Shown piece by piece: positions 25,177 to 34,143 of a DNA stretch of 53,867 nucleotides. Source of the DNA: Cricetibacter osteomyelitidis (lineage in GTDB: Bacteria > Pseudomonadota > Gammaproteobacteria > Enterobacterales > Pasteurellaceae). The first letter of the stretch is position 1. Each line of letters begins with the position of its first letter. Location of the stretch: NCBI RefSeq assembly GCF_004340985.1, contig NZ_SLYB01000016.1, forward strand, positions 1 through 53,867, written 5' to 3'. Under the pieces are notes generated by a model. It saw only the letters and a list, made by a program, of their open reading frames with translations. It ran no database searches and was not told the origin of the DNA. A program made the position numbers and the translations under genes.

Positions 25177-26030
25177 TACAGAGTCTCCGTTTTTATCACT
25201 GATTTGTTGCGAAAGAATAAGCCGTATTTAGGGGAGAAAAAGAAGGCCAATAAGAATAGTAAAGTTTGTAGAGTGACAATTATACCACCGGTTGCACCGT
25301 CTAAATAATAGCTGATATAAGCACCGACACCGGCAGTAATAAAGCCAAGTGCGGTAGAAATTATTAATAATTTTCCAAATCGGTCGGTGAGTAAATAGGC
25401 GGTAGCCCCTGGCGTAACAACCATGGCAATGACTAAAATCGCCCCGACGGTTTGTAAGGCGGCAACGACGCAAGCACTCAGCAAAGTGAAAAACAGCACT
25501 TTATAGAATGTTGGTGATAGTCCTACGGCAGTAGCTTGAATTTCATCAAAAAACACTAATAACAAGTCTTTCCAAAATATCAAAGAAAAAATTAAACAGA
25601 CAATAGCAATAATGCTCACTTGTATCATATCTTCGTCTGCGATCCCGAGAATATTGCCGAAAATAATTTCTTGAACGTTAATTGAAGTGGGATTGAGAGA
25701 AACAATAAGTAAACCTATAGCAAAAAATGTGGTAAAAATAAAACCAATCACTGCATCTTCTCGCAATTTTGTGATGGATTTCACCCAAAGAATAGCAAGT
25801 GCGGCTAAAATTCCGGAAAAAAATGCCCCTACCGCATAGGGTAATGAAAGTGCATAGGCAATGGCAACGCCGGGAACAACCGAATGAGAGAGTGCATCAC
25901 CAATCAGTGACCAACCTTTTAACATTAAATAAGCGGATAAAAATGCACATACTCCGCCCACAACAGCACTGATGAAAATCGCTTTAAACATATAATTGTA
26001 AGCGAAAGGTTCAAGCAATAAATCCCACAT
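25176..26030 (-). CDS. yfeC: Iron/manganese ABC transporter permease YfeC
   Basis: A 284-residue ABC-3 permease, paralogous to YfeD. It shares the motif LMLKGWSLIGDALSHSVVPG near residues 39-58 and TPGATAYLLTDRF near 221. About eight membrane segments. It starts 11 bases after yfeB and overlaps yfeD. The pair of different permeases is typical of the Yfe/Sit group. Confidence 0.92.
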   Translation of the reverse strand: MWDLLLEPFAYNYMFKAIFISAVVGGVCAFLSAYLMLKGWSLIGDALSHSVVPGVAIAYALSLPYAVGAFFSGILAALAILWVKSITKLREDAVIGFIFTTFFAIGLLIVSLNPTSINVQEIIFGNILGIADEDMIQVSIIAIVCLIFSLIFWKDLLLVFFDEIQATAVGLSPTFYKVLFFTLLSACVVAALQTVGAILVIAMVVTPGATAYLLTDRFGKLLIISTALGFITAGVGAYISYYLDGATGGIIVTLQTLLFLLAFFFSPKYGLFFRNKSVIKTETL

Positions 26031-26041
26031 AATGCTGATTC

Positions 26042-26935
26042 CTATTTATCCTTTTGTTCAACACAAGGTTTAATAATGGATGCCGGCGGATCATTTTTGG
26101 TTTGACCATAGAATACTGCCGGGCGTTCATCATCGGTAAGTACAGTAACGGCACGTTGATCGGCATCATTATGTAAATCTTCACCTTGTAATTTAATATG
26201 ACGCAATACGCCGCCAAAGACTTTTTCCAGATTTTCCTGATTGAATGTGGTTGCAGTTGTGCCGGTTGCGATGACAGTGCGGTTAATCATGACCACTTGA
26301 TCGCAGAAATCCGGTACGCTACCGAGATTATGCGTGGATACTAAAATTAAATGACCTTCGTTACGCAGTTGACCGAGCAATTCCACAATGGCATTTTCGG
26401 TTTTCACATCAACGCCGGTGAATGGTTCGTCTAATAAAATAATTTTACTTTTTTGTGCTAGTGCACGTGCTAAAAATACACGTTTTTTCTGACCGCCGGA
26501 CAACTCTCCGATTTGCCGCTCTGCCAAGTGTTCGATATTAACCCGTTGCATGGCTTGCAAAACTTCTTGTTTGTCGATAGCTTTGGGTATACGTAGGAAA
26601 TTCATATAACCGTAGCGTCCCATCATAACTACGTCATAAACCGAAACCGGGAATTGCCAGTCAACATCTTCGCTTTGCGGTACATAAGCGACCAGATTTT
26701 GTTTTAATGCCGTTTGAATCGGTAAGCCGCATAAGTGAATTTTTCCTTGTTGCGGCTTGACTAATCCCATCAGGCTTTTGAATAGGGTTGATTTTCCACT
26801 GCCATTCACACCGACAAGTGCACAGGTTGTACCTCCTTGTAAACTAAAAGATACATCATGAATAGCGGTATGCCCATTATTGTAGCGAACTGTAACATCC
26901 TGTACTTGCAATGTGGTGTGAAGTGGCGTAGTCAT
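26042..26935 (-). CDS. yfeB: Iron/manganese ABC transporter ATPase YfeB
   Basis: The 297-residue ATP-binding subunit. Walker A is GVNGSGKST at 42-50, the signature LSGGQ at 145-149, and Walker B IILLDE at 165-170. A tail of about 50 residues beyond the core is Asp/Lys-rich and of unknown use. It overlaps yfeA by one base. Confidence 0.94.
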   Translation of the reverse strand: MTTPLHTTLQVQDVTVRYNNGHTAIHDVSFSLQGGTTCALVGVNGSGKSTLFKSLMGLVKPQQGKIHLCGLPIQTALKQNLVAYVPQSEDVDWQFPVSVYDVVMMGRYGYMNFLRIPKAIDKQEVLQAMQRVNIEHLAERQIGELSGGQKKRVFLARALAQKSKIILLDEPFTGVDVKTENAIVELLGQLRNEGHLILVSTHNLGSVPDFCDQVVMINRTVIATGTTATTFNQENLEKVFGGVLRHIKLQGEDLHNDADQRAVTVLTDDERPAVFYGQTKNDPPASIIKPCVEQKDK

Positions 26936-27819
26936 TATTTTCCAAATCCTTTTACTATAGTGGAAACCGTGGTTTTTAATAGATCAATATAGGTCGGAAC
27001 CGGGCCGTCAGCGGTAGAAAGGGAATCGACATACAACACACCGCCGTATTTTGCATCGGTTTCTTTTACCACTTGTTGTGCCGGTTTCGGTGAAATGGTA
27101 CTTTCACTGAACACGACCGGAATATTATTTTTACGGACTAATTCGATCACTGCACGGACTTGTTGCGGGGTGCCTTGTTGATCTGCATTTACCGGCCATA
27201 AGTAGGCTTCTTTGTAGCCATAGTCATGGGCTAAATAACTGAATGCTCCTTCACTGGTTACTAACCAACGTTTTTCCGCCGGCACTTGATCTAATTTAGC
27301 ACGCAGCGGTTGATCCAGTTGTTTAATCTGTTCGGCATATTGTGCCGCATTTTTGGTATAAGTTTCAGCATTTGCCGGATCGTATTTTACTAATGCATTT
27401 TTAATATTTTCAATATAAATTAATGCGTTAGACGGTGACATCCAAGCGTGCGGATTCGGTAGGTTGGCATAAGCCCCTTCGCTAATCATCAACGGAGTAA
27501 TGCCTTCGGTAACCACAACGGAAGGGGTATCTTTGATATTCTGGAAGAAGCGTTCAAACCAGCGTTCCAAATTTAAACCGTTCCACAAAATAAGATCGGC
27601 AGATTGTGCCTTTACAATATCTTTTGGCGTCGGTTGATAGTCGTGGATTTCTGCACCGGGTTTGGTAATGGATTCCACTGTGGCGGCATCACCGGCTACA
27701 TTTTGGGCAATGTCTTGAATAATGGTAAAAGTAGTTACGACTTTAAATTTTGCTTCGGCTTGAAAGGGAATCATGCTGAAGCTGCCGAGTAATAAACAGA
27801 TTGCGATAAAACGTTTCAT
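26935..27819 (-). CDS. yfeA: Iron/manganese-binding periplasmic protein YfeA
   Basis: A cluster A-I metal-binding protein (ZnuA/PsaA family) of about 294 residues. The signal peptide starts [17 protein letters not shown]. The start at 27819 is chosen over an earlier in-frame one at 27849 because aaaggaga lies right before it and the signal peptide then starts properly. Likely metal ligands are His in GAEIHDYQP, His in NPHAWMSP, Glu in TSEGAFSYL and an acidic residue near [10 protein letters not shown]. It lies first in the operon behind a Fur box, so iron repression is expected. Confidence 0.92.
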   Translation of the reverse strand: MKRFIAICLLLGSFSMIPFQAEAKFKVVTTFTIIQDIAQNVAGDAATVESITKPGAEIHDYQPTPKDIVKAQSADLILWNGLNLERWFERFFQNIKDTPSVVVTEGITPLMISEGAYANLPNPHAWMSPSNALIYIENIKNALVKYDPANAETYTKNAAQYAEQIKQLDQPLRAKLDQVPAEKRWLVTSEGAFSYLAHDYGYKEAYLWPVNADQQGTPQQVRAVIELVRKNNIPVVFSESTISPKPAQQVVKETDAKYGGVLYVDSLSTADGPVPTYIDLLKTTVSTIVKGFGK

Positions 27820-27869
27820 ATTTGTCTCCTTTAATAATCTTGTTTTCATCGTGGGTATTATATTAAAAT

Positions 27870-27888
27870 GATAATGATAATCAAGTAT
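27870..27888. promoter_or_regulatory. Fur box upstream of yfeA
   Basis: GATAATGATAATCAagtat matches the first 14 positions of the 19-base Fur consensus. It is about 50 bases before the yfeA start. Confidence 0.8.
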
Positions 27889-28191
27889 AAAATGTAAAAA
27901 ATTTGTTTATTTGTTTGAATTCTGCATTTTTAACAGCTTAATTATTTTTTATCAAATAAAATTTTTAAAAAAGAAACCGCACTTTGAGCTGCAGCCCAAA
28001 AGTGCGGTCAAAAAATTTCTTTTTTTGAGGAAATTTTTTATGTGTTTGGTTCAAGAAAATGTTACCGACGACTAATATCGTTTCACTTCACAAACGAGTT
28101 GTGTGTGTCCCGTTCTTAATCTATTCATTGCGCTATAGCATCAGTATTTTCGTTATATCCATGCTGCAAAATTTGATGTGTGTCACAAAAT
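27889..28191. other. A/T-rich intergenic stretch between yfeA and the porin control region
   Basis: No gene is supported here. It contains the inverted uptake-signal hairpin (27975-28008). The rest, 28009-28191, shows no feature that can be named. Confidence 0.5.
27975..28008. terminator. Inverted pair of uptake signals forming a hairpin
   Basis: accgcactt (27976-27984) and aagtgcggt (28000-28008) are in opposite orientations and pair into a strong stem. A-rich sequence lies on the left and a tttctttttt run on the right. In Pasteurellaceae such pairs often act as terminators. Here it lies upstream of the two divergent genes, so its use as a terminator is uncertain. Confidence 0.6.
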
Positions 28192-28206
28192 TGAAATAAT
28201 GTTTCA
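28192..28206. promoter_or_regulatory. KdgR-type operator upstream of the porin gene
   Basis: TGAAATAATGTTTCA has complementary arms (TGAAA/TTTCA) around an ATG-containing centre. It closely resembles the KdgR box described in Dickeya and E. coli. Near-identical sites occur before kduD and before the symporter gene. Confidence 0.72.
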
Positions 28207-28324
28207 AAAATATATTTTGTTTTTGTAATTTTTTATGAATAAATAAATCAGTATTTTTAAAATGTTATATGATTCAATATGTTATAGCATGTCAGAACAA
28301 TAATTGTGTAGGTAATATTTTCTG

Positions 28325-28348
28325 AATATGTGATCCAGATCTCATTTT
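28325..28348. promoter_or_regulatory. CRP site upstream of the porin gene
   Basis: The core TGTGATCCAGATCTCA (28329-28344) matches the CRP consensus TGTGATCTAGATCACA at 14 of 16 positions and has A/T flanks. This implies activation of the porin gene under carbon limitation. Confidence 0.7.
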
Positions 28349-28532
28349 GAAGTGTTGTTTTATTTTTGTATCCGTTTGATAAATAACGATTTATTTGTTT
28401 TTTGTGAATTTGACAGCCGGCGGATTTTTACCTAGATTGATTTTATGGAATGGTATTTTATCTGTTCTTTATCATCAATACATTGGTTTATGTGATTTAT
28501 GTTGTTCACAGTTATTATTTTTGCGAGGCATT

Positions 28533-29564
28533 ATGAAAAAAACTCTTATCCCGTTATTTTTTGTGGCATGTGCGGCTACGTCATCCTATGCGACGACGAT
28601 TTATAATAAAGATGGTACAAAAATTAATCTTGACGGACGTGTTTCCTTAGAAATATTAAATTCAACCGATAAGCGTACAGATCTTATCGATAGAGGTTCT
28701 CGTTTACGCTTTCATGCTTATCATGATATTGGTTATGATTTAAAAGCGTTGGCAAATATTGAGTTACGCTTTAGTGATAAAGAAATCGGTAATAATCTGC
28801 ACGTTAAACGTTTATATGCCGGTTTTATGCATAAGCATGGAAAAATGACTTTTGGTAAGCAGGATTTACTTGGCGATAAAATCGGTTATTCAAATTTTAC
28901 GTATGAATTAGGGAAAATTGCTAAATTAACTACGGCAGGCGATAAGTCTATTCATTTTTTGTATGAACTGGGTGATTTCCGTTTCGGGGTAGATTATTTG
29001 TTTGGGCAGTCAATGAAGCATACTGATAATGATCCGTCGAAAGATAAATTAGCAAATAAGGGTGCTGGCTTTACCACTGCGTTGTTTTATCATAAAAAGG
29101 TGGCAGGTTTTACTTTTGATTTAGCCGGAGGATATGGAGAGAAAAAAGCAGGGAATCTTGATTCTCAAGAATATACGCAAGAATTGGCAGGGACATCATT
29201 TCGTATGATTTATGATGCTTTTGCTATAGGTTTTGATTGGGCGAGTGCGAAATCACCGAAAAGTCATGCTGATCATAAATTTCGTGTAGGTGAAGAGAAA
29301 TTTGAGAAATTAAATCAATTTGAAGTTGGTGTTCGATATGATTTAACTGATAAAAATAAAGCCTATGCTGAATATCTTTGGGGGACGGGGAAAACGGAAA
29401 GTAAGCCGAATGGAAAATTTTCAGGTTGGTTCTTAGGGGCAGAGCATAAAATAAATAAGCATGTTGTGGTTTACTTAGAAGGAGGATCTTTCAGAACTAA
29501 ACAAGCTGGGAATACGTTAGAGAAAGAGAAACGTATTGCATTAGGTTCACGTGTTTATTTCTAA
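28533..29564 (+). CDS. Outer-membrane porin of the pectin regulon
   Basis: A 343-residue general porin-type protein. The signal peptide MKKTLIPLFFVACAATSSYA is followed by beta-strand-rich sequence, with typical porin phrases LDGRVSLEI, RLRFHAYHDIG, RLYAGFMHKHGKMTFGKQD, and a C-terminal strand ending in Phe (LGSRVYF). The start at 28533 is chosen over a 46-residue longer frame because the signal peptide begins there with gcgagg upstream. It resembles OmpP2/Gram-negative porins, not the smaller KdgM. The KdgR-type operator, CRP site and adjacent kdgR suggest it admits oligogalacturonates; substrate is inference. Confidence 0.8.
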   Translation: MKKTLIPLFFVACAATSSYATTIYNKDGTKINLDGRVSLEILNSTDKRTDLIDRGSRLRFHAYHDIGYDLKALANIELRFSDKEIGNNLHVKRLYAGFMHKHGKMTFGKQDLLGDKIGYSNFTYELGKIAKLTTAGDKSIHFLYELGDFRFGVDYLFGQSMKHTDNDPSKDKLANKGAGFTTALFYHKKVAGFTFDLAGGYGEKKAGNLDSQEYTQELAGTSFRMIYDAFAIGFDWASAKSPKSHADHKFRVGEEKFEKLNQFEVGVRYDLTDKNKAYAEYLWGTGKTESKPNGKFSGWFLGAEHKINKHVVVYLEGGSFRTKQAGNTLEKEKRIALGSRVYF

Positions 29565-29577
29565 CTTTCAGTTAAAG

Positions 29578-29605
29578 CAAAGCCGCTATTTATATGGCGG
29601 CTTTG
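29578..29605. terminator. Bidirectional terminator between porin and kdgR
   Basis: Stem caaagccgc/gcggctttg with a 10-nt loop between the converging genes. Confidence 0.75.
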
Positions 29606-29620
29606 ATAGGAATGGATTAA

Positions 29621-30409
29621 TTAGTTTGAGATAGGGTAGTCGTGGAATCCCAGTTGTTCGGATACATTTTTGCCGGCTGTTTGTAATAAGCTGACAAGTT
29701 CGGGCAATTTTTCTTCTTTGAATCGAATTGTCGGGAGAGATATGGAGATCCCGGCGATGATTTTACCGAAACGGTTATATACCGGTGCTGCAATGCATCT
29801 TAATCCCGGTTCCTGTTCTTCATTATCTTCAGCATAATGCTGCATTCTGACTTGAGTCAACTCTTGTTCTAACTGGTCAATATTTTCCAGTGTTTTGTCT
29901 GTATGTTTGATAAAAGTAACGTCTTGAAGAATTTTATGAATTTCATTTGAGTCACAATCGGATAGTAGCACTTTACCGATAGCTGTACTGTATAACGGAT
30001 TACGACGACCAATTCTGGAATGCATTCTTAGGTTATAGGTAGAATCAATTTTGTGCAGATAGATAATTTCATTCCCTTCCAGCATACCTAAATGTAACGT
30101 TTCGTGAGTCTGGCCGGCGATAATGGACATCTCTTTATTTGCTAAAGCGATTAAATCAACATATTCCAGGGATTTTGCACCAACTTCAAATAATTTCAGA
30201 GTTAATCCGTATTTATCCGTTTCTCCTTCTTGAGAAACAAAGCCCAAGGTTTTCATGGTTTGTAAAAAACGGTATGTCGTACTTTTTGACATCATTAATC
30301 GCTGAGCGAGTTCCGTAATACCGATATTTTTTTGTTCTGCTAAGGTTTCAATAATGCCAAACACCTTTAATACAGAGGATACTGCTTCTGGTTGAGTTTC
30401 TTTTTCCAT
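29621..30409 (-). CDS. kdgR: KdgR, IclR-family repressor of pectin catabolism
   Basis: About 262 residues. The N-terminal winged helix-turn-helix includes ITELAQRLMMSKSTTYRFLQ (about 31-50), and the IclR effector domain follows. Long stretches match E. coli KdgR as recalled: SSVLKVFG, RIGRRNPLYSTAIGKVLL, and a C-terminal GFHDYP. In enterobacteria KdgR represses pectin genes and is released by 2-keto-3-deoxygluconate. The start at 30409 (MEKETQ) is preferred over 30418. It is divergent from kduD, with a KdgR box in the gap, so autoregulation is possible. Confidence 0.93.
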   Translation of the reverse strand: MEKETQPEAVSSVLKVFGIIETLAEQKNIGITELAQRLMMSKSTTYRFLQTMKTLGFVSQEGETDKYGLTLKLFEVGAKSLEYVDLIALANKEMSIIAGQTHETLHLGMLEGNEIIYLHKIDSTYNLRMHSRIGRRNPLYSTAIGKVLLSDCDSNEIHKILQDVTFIKHTDKTLENIDQLEQELTQVRMQHYAEDNEEQEPGLRCIAAPVYNRFGKIIAGISISLPTIRFKEEKLPELVSLLQTAGKNVSEQLGFHDYPISN

Positions 30410-30532
30410 AATGAGCATACACCGTGATGTTAATAATTGTTGTAATAATAGTAATGATAATTAAATCGTTGGCATAATAGCATAAAAAACAGGATTTAGA
30501 AAAATTTTCTAAAACTCATCTTATTTAAAAAT

Positions 30533-30547
30533 TGAAATTATGTTTCA
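30533..30547. promoter_or_regulatory. KdgR-type operator upstream of kduD
   Basis: TGAAATTATGTTTCA, 14 of 15 bases the same as the site before the porin. It ends six bases before the -35 of the kduD promoter and lies between kdgR and kduD. Confidence 0.75.
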
Positions 30548-30553
30548 TTAATA

Positions 30554-30581
30554 TTGCAATATATTTTTGGTGTATTATAAT
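30554..30581 (+). promoter_or_regulatory. Predicted sigma-70 promoter for kduD
   Basis: TTGCAA (30554-30559), a 16-base spacer, and a perfect TATAAT (30576-30581), about 70 bases before the kduD start. The KdgR box sits just upstream, where a bound repressor could block polymerase. Confidence 0.65.
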
Positions 30582-30649
30582 CTAGCTGAAAAGGAGGATA
30601 GTTCAATACTATTCATCATAAATCAAACCAACTCACAAAGGAGCATTAT

Positions 30650-31405
30650 ATGAAATTGTTCGATTTAACAGGTAAAGTCGCTGTTGTAACCGGTTGTAAT
30701 ACAGGTTTAGGTCAAGGTATGGCATTTGGTTTAGCGCAGGCCGGATGCGATATTATCGGTATTAATTTAGTTGAACCGATTGAAACAAAAGAGAAAATTG
30801 AATCCGTAGGACGTAAATTTGTAAATATTGAGGCTAATTTAATGCAGCAAGACGGATTGGCGGCCATTGTTGAAAAAGCGGTAGGGGTCTTTGGTAAGAT
30901 TGATATTTTAGTTAATAACGCTGGTATTATCCGCCGTGAAGATGCCATTGATTTTAGTGAGAGTAATTGGGATGACGTTATAAATATCAATTTAAAAACG
31001 GTTTTCTTCTTATCTCAACTTGTTGCAAAACAATTTATCAAACAAGGCCACGGCGGCAAGATTATTAATGTTGCCTCTATGCTTTCTTTCCAGGGCGGCA
31101 TTCGTGTGCCTTCTTATACGGCATCTAAAAGCGCCGTTATGGGGATTACTCGGGCAATGGCAAACGAATGGGCGAAATACAATATTAATGTGAATGCGGT
31201 AGCGCCGGGATATATGGCAACTGATAATACTGCGGCACTTCGTGCTGATGAGTCCCGTAGTCAGGAAATTCTGGATCGCATTCCGGCAGGGCGTTGGGGT
31301 ACCCCAAATGATTTAATTGGTCCTTGTGTTTTCTTGGCTTCGTCTGCCGGTGATTATGTTAATGGCTATACTGTTGCAGTAGATGGTGGTTGGTTAGCCC
31401 GCTAA
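30650..31405 (+). CDS. kduD: 2-dehydro-3-deoxy-D-gluconate 5-dehydrogenase
   Basis: A 251-residue short-chain dehydrogenase. It reduces the diketo sugar acid (DKII) to 2-keto-3-deoxygluconate with NADH. The cofactor motif GCNTGLGQG lies near residues 15-23, NNAG near 88, catalytic Ser in NVASML, and YxxxK in SYTASKSAV near 151. Text such as FDLTGKVAVVTG and the C-terminal VDGGWLAR match KduD closely. It is first in the operon and has an aaaggag ribosome site. The isomerase gene follows after 46 bases. Confidence 0.94.
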   Translation: MKLFDLTGKVAVVTGCNTGLGQGMAFGLAQAGCDIIGINLVEPIETKEKIESVGRKFVNIEANLMQQDGLAAIVEKAVGVFGKIDILVNNAGIIRREDAIDFSESNWDDVININLKTVFFLSQLVAKQFIKQGHGGKIINVASMLSFQGGIRVPSYTASKSAVMGITRAMANEWAKYNINVNAVAPGYMATDNTAALRADESRSQEILDRIPAGRWGTPNDLIGPCVFLASSAGDYVNGYTVAVDGGWLAR

Positions 31406-31451
31406 GCTAATTTATGGGATAGCATGTAATTCGGATTATATGGGAGTAAAA

Positions 31452-32093
31452 ATGAAAATTGCACTAATGATGGAAAACAGCCAGGCGGCGAAAAATGCGG
31501 TTGTTTATAAAGAACTTAAAGGCGTTGCAGATGAGAAAGGGTATTCTGTCTTTAATGTGGGTATGAATGATGAAAATGATCACCATTTAACTTATATCCA
31601 TTTAGGGATTATGGCGAGTATTTTACTTAATGCCAAGGCGGTGGATTTTGTTGTGACAGGCTGTGGCACCGGGCAGGGGGCTATGATGTCGTTGAATATC
31701 CATCCGGGGGTTGTTTGTGGATATTGCCTTGAACCGACCGATGCATTTTTATTTAGTCAGATTAACAATGGTAATGCGCTTGCTTTGGCTTTTGCCAAAG
31801 GTTTTGGCTGGGGAGCAGAATTAAATCTTCGCTATATGTTTGAAAAGGCATTTACCGGTGTTCGTGGTGAAGGTTATCCTGTTGAACGAAAAGAACCTCA
31901 GGTGCGTAATGCCAGTATATTGAATCAAGTAAAAAGTGCGGTGGTAAAAGAAAATTATTTGGATACATTGCGGGCTATTGATCCTGAATTGGTTAAAACG
32001 GCAGTAAGCGGTAAACGTTTTCAGGAATGTTTCTTTGCTCATTGTCAGGATCGCGAAATTGAAGATTTTGTTCGCCGTGTTTTAGCTAACTAA
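31452..32093 (+). CDS. dhuI: RpiB/LacAB-family sugar isomerase, probable DhuI-type
   Basis: 213 residues of the RpiB/LacA/LacB fold, with the diagnostic VVTGCGTGQGAMM (about 72-84). This family includes DhuI of streptococci, which isomerises 4-deoxy-5-hexosulose-uronate to the KduD substrate, doing the job of KduI. The gene lies directly after kduD, and no KduI homologue is in the window, so DhuI activity is the natural reading. The symbol is by analogy. The start at 31452 is preferred over 31440 because gggag is correctly spaced before it. A terminator follows it, and an uptake signal is inside (31934-31942). Confidence 0.75.
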   Translation: MKIALMMENSQAAKNAVVYKELKGVADEKGYSVFNVGMNDENDHHLTYIHLGIMASILLNAKAVDFVVTGCGTGQGAMMSLNIHPGVVCGYCLEPTDAFLFSQINNGNALALAFAKGFGWGAELNLRYMFEKAFTGVRGEGYPVERKEPQVRNASILNQVKSAVVKENYLDTLRAIDPELVKTAVSGKRFQECFFAHCQDREIEDFVRRVLAN

Positions 32094-32105
32094 TTATGAG
32101 TTGAT

Positions 32106-32132
32106 AAACCTACTTAGTCTCTAAGTAGGTTT
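32106..32132 (+). terminator. Hairpin with T tail between the isomerase gene and kdgK
   Basis: An 11-bp perfect stem (aaacctactta / taagtaggttt) with a 5-nt loop, then attttta. It sits inside the apparent operon, so downstream genes may be reached by read-through or have another promoter. Confidence 0.8.
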
Positions 32133-32152
32133 ATTTTTAACAGGGGGAAAGG

Positions 32153-33103
32153 ATGAAAAAGATTGCTATTTTAGGCGAATGTATGATTGAGCTGAATGGG
32201 GAACCTTTTGGCGAGATGAAACAAAGTTATGGTGGAGATACGTTAAATACGGCAACTTATTTATCTCGAATCAGCACACCGGATCAGGTGGAAGTTTACT
32301 ATATTTCCGCTTTAGGAACGGATAAGTTAAGTCAAAATATGCTCGGTCATTGGCAGGCAGATCGGATAAATATTGATAATGTTTTGCTCGATCCTGAACG
32401 TCAACCCGGTTTATATCTGATTCAGCTTGATAAATATGGGGAGAGAACGTTTCTTTATTGGCGTAATCAATCTGCAGCACGCTATCTTTTACAACATGAT
32501 GGCTATCCAAAGGTTTTACGGAACTTACGGCAGATGGATATGATTTATTTAAGTGGTATTTCATTGGCAGTATTACCTGAACAGGATCGTTCTATGCTGG
32601 TAAAACAGCTGATTGAGTTAGCGTCGCAAGGTGTTGAAATCGTTTTTGATAGTAATTATCGTCCTAATTTATGGCGTGATCAGGATGAAACCCGACAAAT
32701 TTATACCGCACTTTTACCTAGTGTGAGTTTGGCGTTAGTGACATTTGAAGATGAACAGGCTATCTGGCAGGATGAGAACGTACAGGATGTTATTCGGCGT
32801 TTGACTTCTGTCGGGGTTAAGAATGTGGTCGTGAAACAAGGAAAGTGCGGTGCGTTTTTTCGTGATTATTCAGGATCTGAAGGTCAGGTCGCCACAGCTC
32901 AGAATATTCAAGTGGTGGATACCACATCTGCCGGTGATTCTTTTAATGCCGGTTTTTTAAATGGTTATTTGCAGGGAAAACCGCTTAAACATTGTTGTGC
33001 ACAAGGTAATGCGGTGGCCGCTGTTGTTATTCAACATAAAGGGGCAATTATTGCTGAAAGTGCTACGGCACATTTTATAACTGAATTCAATAAAGGAAAC
33101 TAG
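32153..33103 (+). CDS. kdgK: 2-keto-3-deoxygluconate kinase
   Basis: A 316-residue PfkB-family kinase that phosphorylates KDG to KDPG. The N-terminus KKIAILGECMIELNG is characteristic. The C-terminal PfkB signature DTTSAGDSFNAGFL (about 260-273) carries the catalytic Asp. The gene has a strong gggggaaagg ribosome site. It is followed by eda one base later. Two uptake signals lie inside (32705-32713, 32843-32851). Confidence 0.94.
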   Translation: MKKIAILGECMIELNGEPFGEMKQSYGGDTLNTATYLSRISTPDQVEVYYISALGTDKLSQNMLGHWQADRINIDNVLLDPERQPGLYLIQLDKYGERTFLYWRNQSAARYLLQHDGYPKVLRNLRQMDMIYLSGISLAVLPEQDRSMLVKQLIELASQGVEIVFDSNYRPNLWRDQDETRQIYTALLPSVSLALVTFEDEQAIWQDENVQDVIRRLTSVGVKNVVVKQGKCGAFFRDYSGSEGQVATAQNIQVVDTTSAGDSFNAGFLNGYLQGKPLKHCCAQGNAVAAVVIQHKGAIIAESATAHFITEFNKGN

Positions 33104-33104
33104 G

Positions 33105-33743
33105 ATGAATACTCAAATGACAGAATTAATTAATAAATTAAGAACGTTAAAAATTGTGCCTGTGATTGCTTTAGATAATGCGCAGGATATTATTCCTTTA
33201 GCGGATACCTTATCTGCTAACGGTTTACCGGTTGTCGAAATTACTTTCCGTTCTCCGGCAGCGGAAGATGCGATTCGATTATTACGTAAACATCATTCTG
33301 AAATGTTGATTGCCGCGGGAACCGTTTTAACCCAGGAACAAGTAGTCAGTGCGAAAAATGCCGGTGCCGATTGGATTGTTACGCCGGGATTTAATCCTAA
33401 AATTGTTAAACTCTGTTTGGATCTTGGTATGCCTGTTACACCGGGAGTTAATAATCCTATGTCAATTGAGGCGGCCTTAGAGATGGGATTAACCGCAGTG
33501 AAATTTTTCCCGGCAGAAGCATCCGGTGGGATAAAAATGATTAAAGCGTTGTTAGGTCCTTATCCACAACTTCAAATTATGCCGACCGGAGGGATTGGTA
33601 TACATAATATTCAGGATTATTTGGCTATTTCAAATATTGTTGCCTGTGGTGGTTCATGGTTTGTTGAAAAATCTTTAATTGCTAATCAGAACTGGGATGA
33701 AATAGGTCGATTAGTGCGTGAAGTATTAACTTTGATTAAATAG
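33105..33743 (+). CDS. eda: KDPG (2-keto-3-deoxy-6-phosphogluconate) aldolase
   Basis: A 212-residue class I aldolase splitting KDPG into pyruvate and glyceraldehyde-3-phosphate. The active-site Glu is in VVEITFRSPAA (about 45), and the Schiff-base Lys is in LTAVKFFPAEASGG (about 134). The phosphate loop is MPTGGI. It starts one base after the kdgK stop, and kdgF follows after ten bases. Because eda is in this cluster, it is dedicated to uronate breakdown here. Confidence 0.94.
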   Translation: MNTQMTELINKLRTLKIVPVIALDNAQDIIPLADTLSANGLPVVEITFRSPAAEDAIRLLRKHHSEMLIAAGTVLTQEQVVSAKNAGADWIVTPGFNPKIVKLCLDLGMPVTPGVNNPMSIEAALEMGLTAVKFFPAEASGGIKMIKALLGPYPQLQIMPTGGIGIHNIQDYLAISNIVACGGSWFVEKSLIANQNWDEIGRLVREVLTLIK

Positions 33744-33753
33744 GAAAATCGTT

Positions 33754-34080
33754 ATGTTCGTATATGGAAAGAATATTCCTTTAGAAGATCTTGGTAATGG
33801 CGTTAAACGCAGAATTTTAGCATACAGCGATAATATTATGTCGGTTGAAGTCCATTTTGAAAAAGGCGCTATCGGTGCTTTACATAGTCATCCCCATGAA
33901 CAACTTACTTATGTTTTATCCGGTCGTTTTGAATTTACCATTGGTGATGAAACAAAAGTGGTGAATGCGGGGGATGTGCTTTATAAATGTCCGAATATTA
34001 TACATGGCTGCGTTTGTTTAGAACCCGGTGTACTTTTAGATACGTTTACACCAATGAGAGAGGATTTTATCCGGAAATAA
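33754..34080 (+). CDS. kdgF: KdgF, unsaturated uronate-linearising cupin
   Basis: A 108-residue single-domain cupin. KdgF converts 4,5-unsaturated galacturonate, made by Ogl, to the linear 4-deoxy-5-hexosulose-uronate. Metal ligands are visible: the HxH pair and Gln in LHSHPHEQLTYVLSG (about 48-62) and His in NIIHGC (about 89). The Asp in LLDTFTPMREDF fits the proposed active-site acid. The length and sequence match Dickeya and Yersinia KdgF from memory. It is last in the kdgK-eda-kdgF run. Confidence 0.9.
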   Translation: MFVYGKNIPLEDLGNGVKRRILAYSDNIMSVEVHFEKGAIGALHSHPHEQLTYVLSGRFEFTIGDETKVVNAGDVLYKCPNIIHGCVCLEPGVLLDTFTPMREDFIRK

Positions 34081-34143
34081 GTGGTATTCCTCATCGCTGA
34101 ATAATATTTACTTATTAATGAGAAATCATTAAGGAGCGTTTTT

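Noticed and set aside
28262-28286. Direct repeat ATGTTATA twice, 17 bases apart, upstream of the porin
   Set aside because: Short and A/T-rich; expected by chance in this region, with no known regulator.
28395-28532. 46-residue N-terminal extension of the porin frame
   Set aside because: The signal peptide and ribosome site start at 28533, and the extension overlaps the control region.
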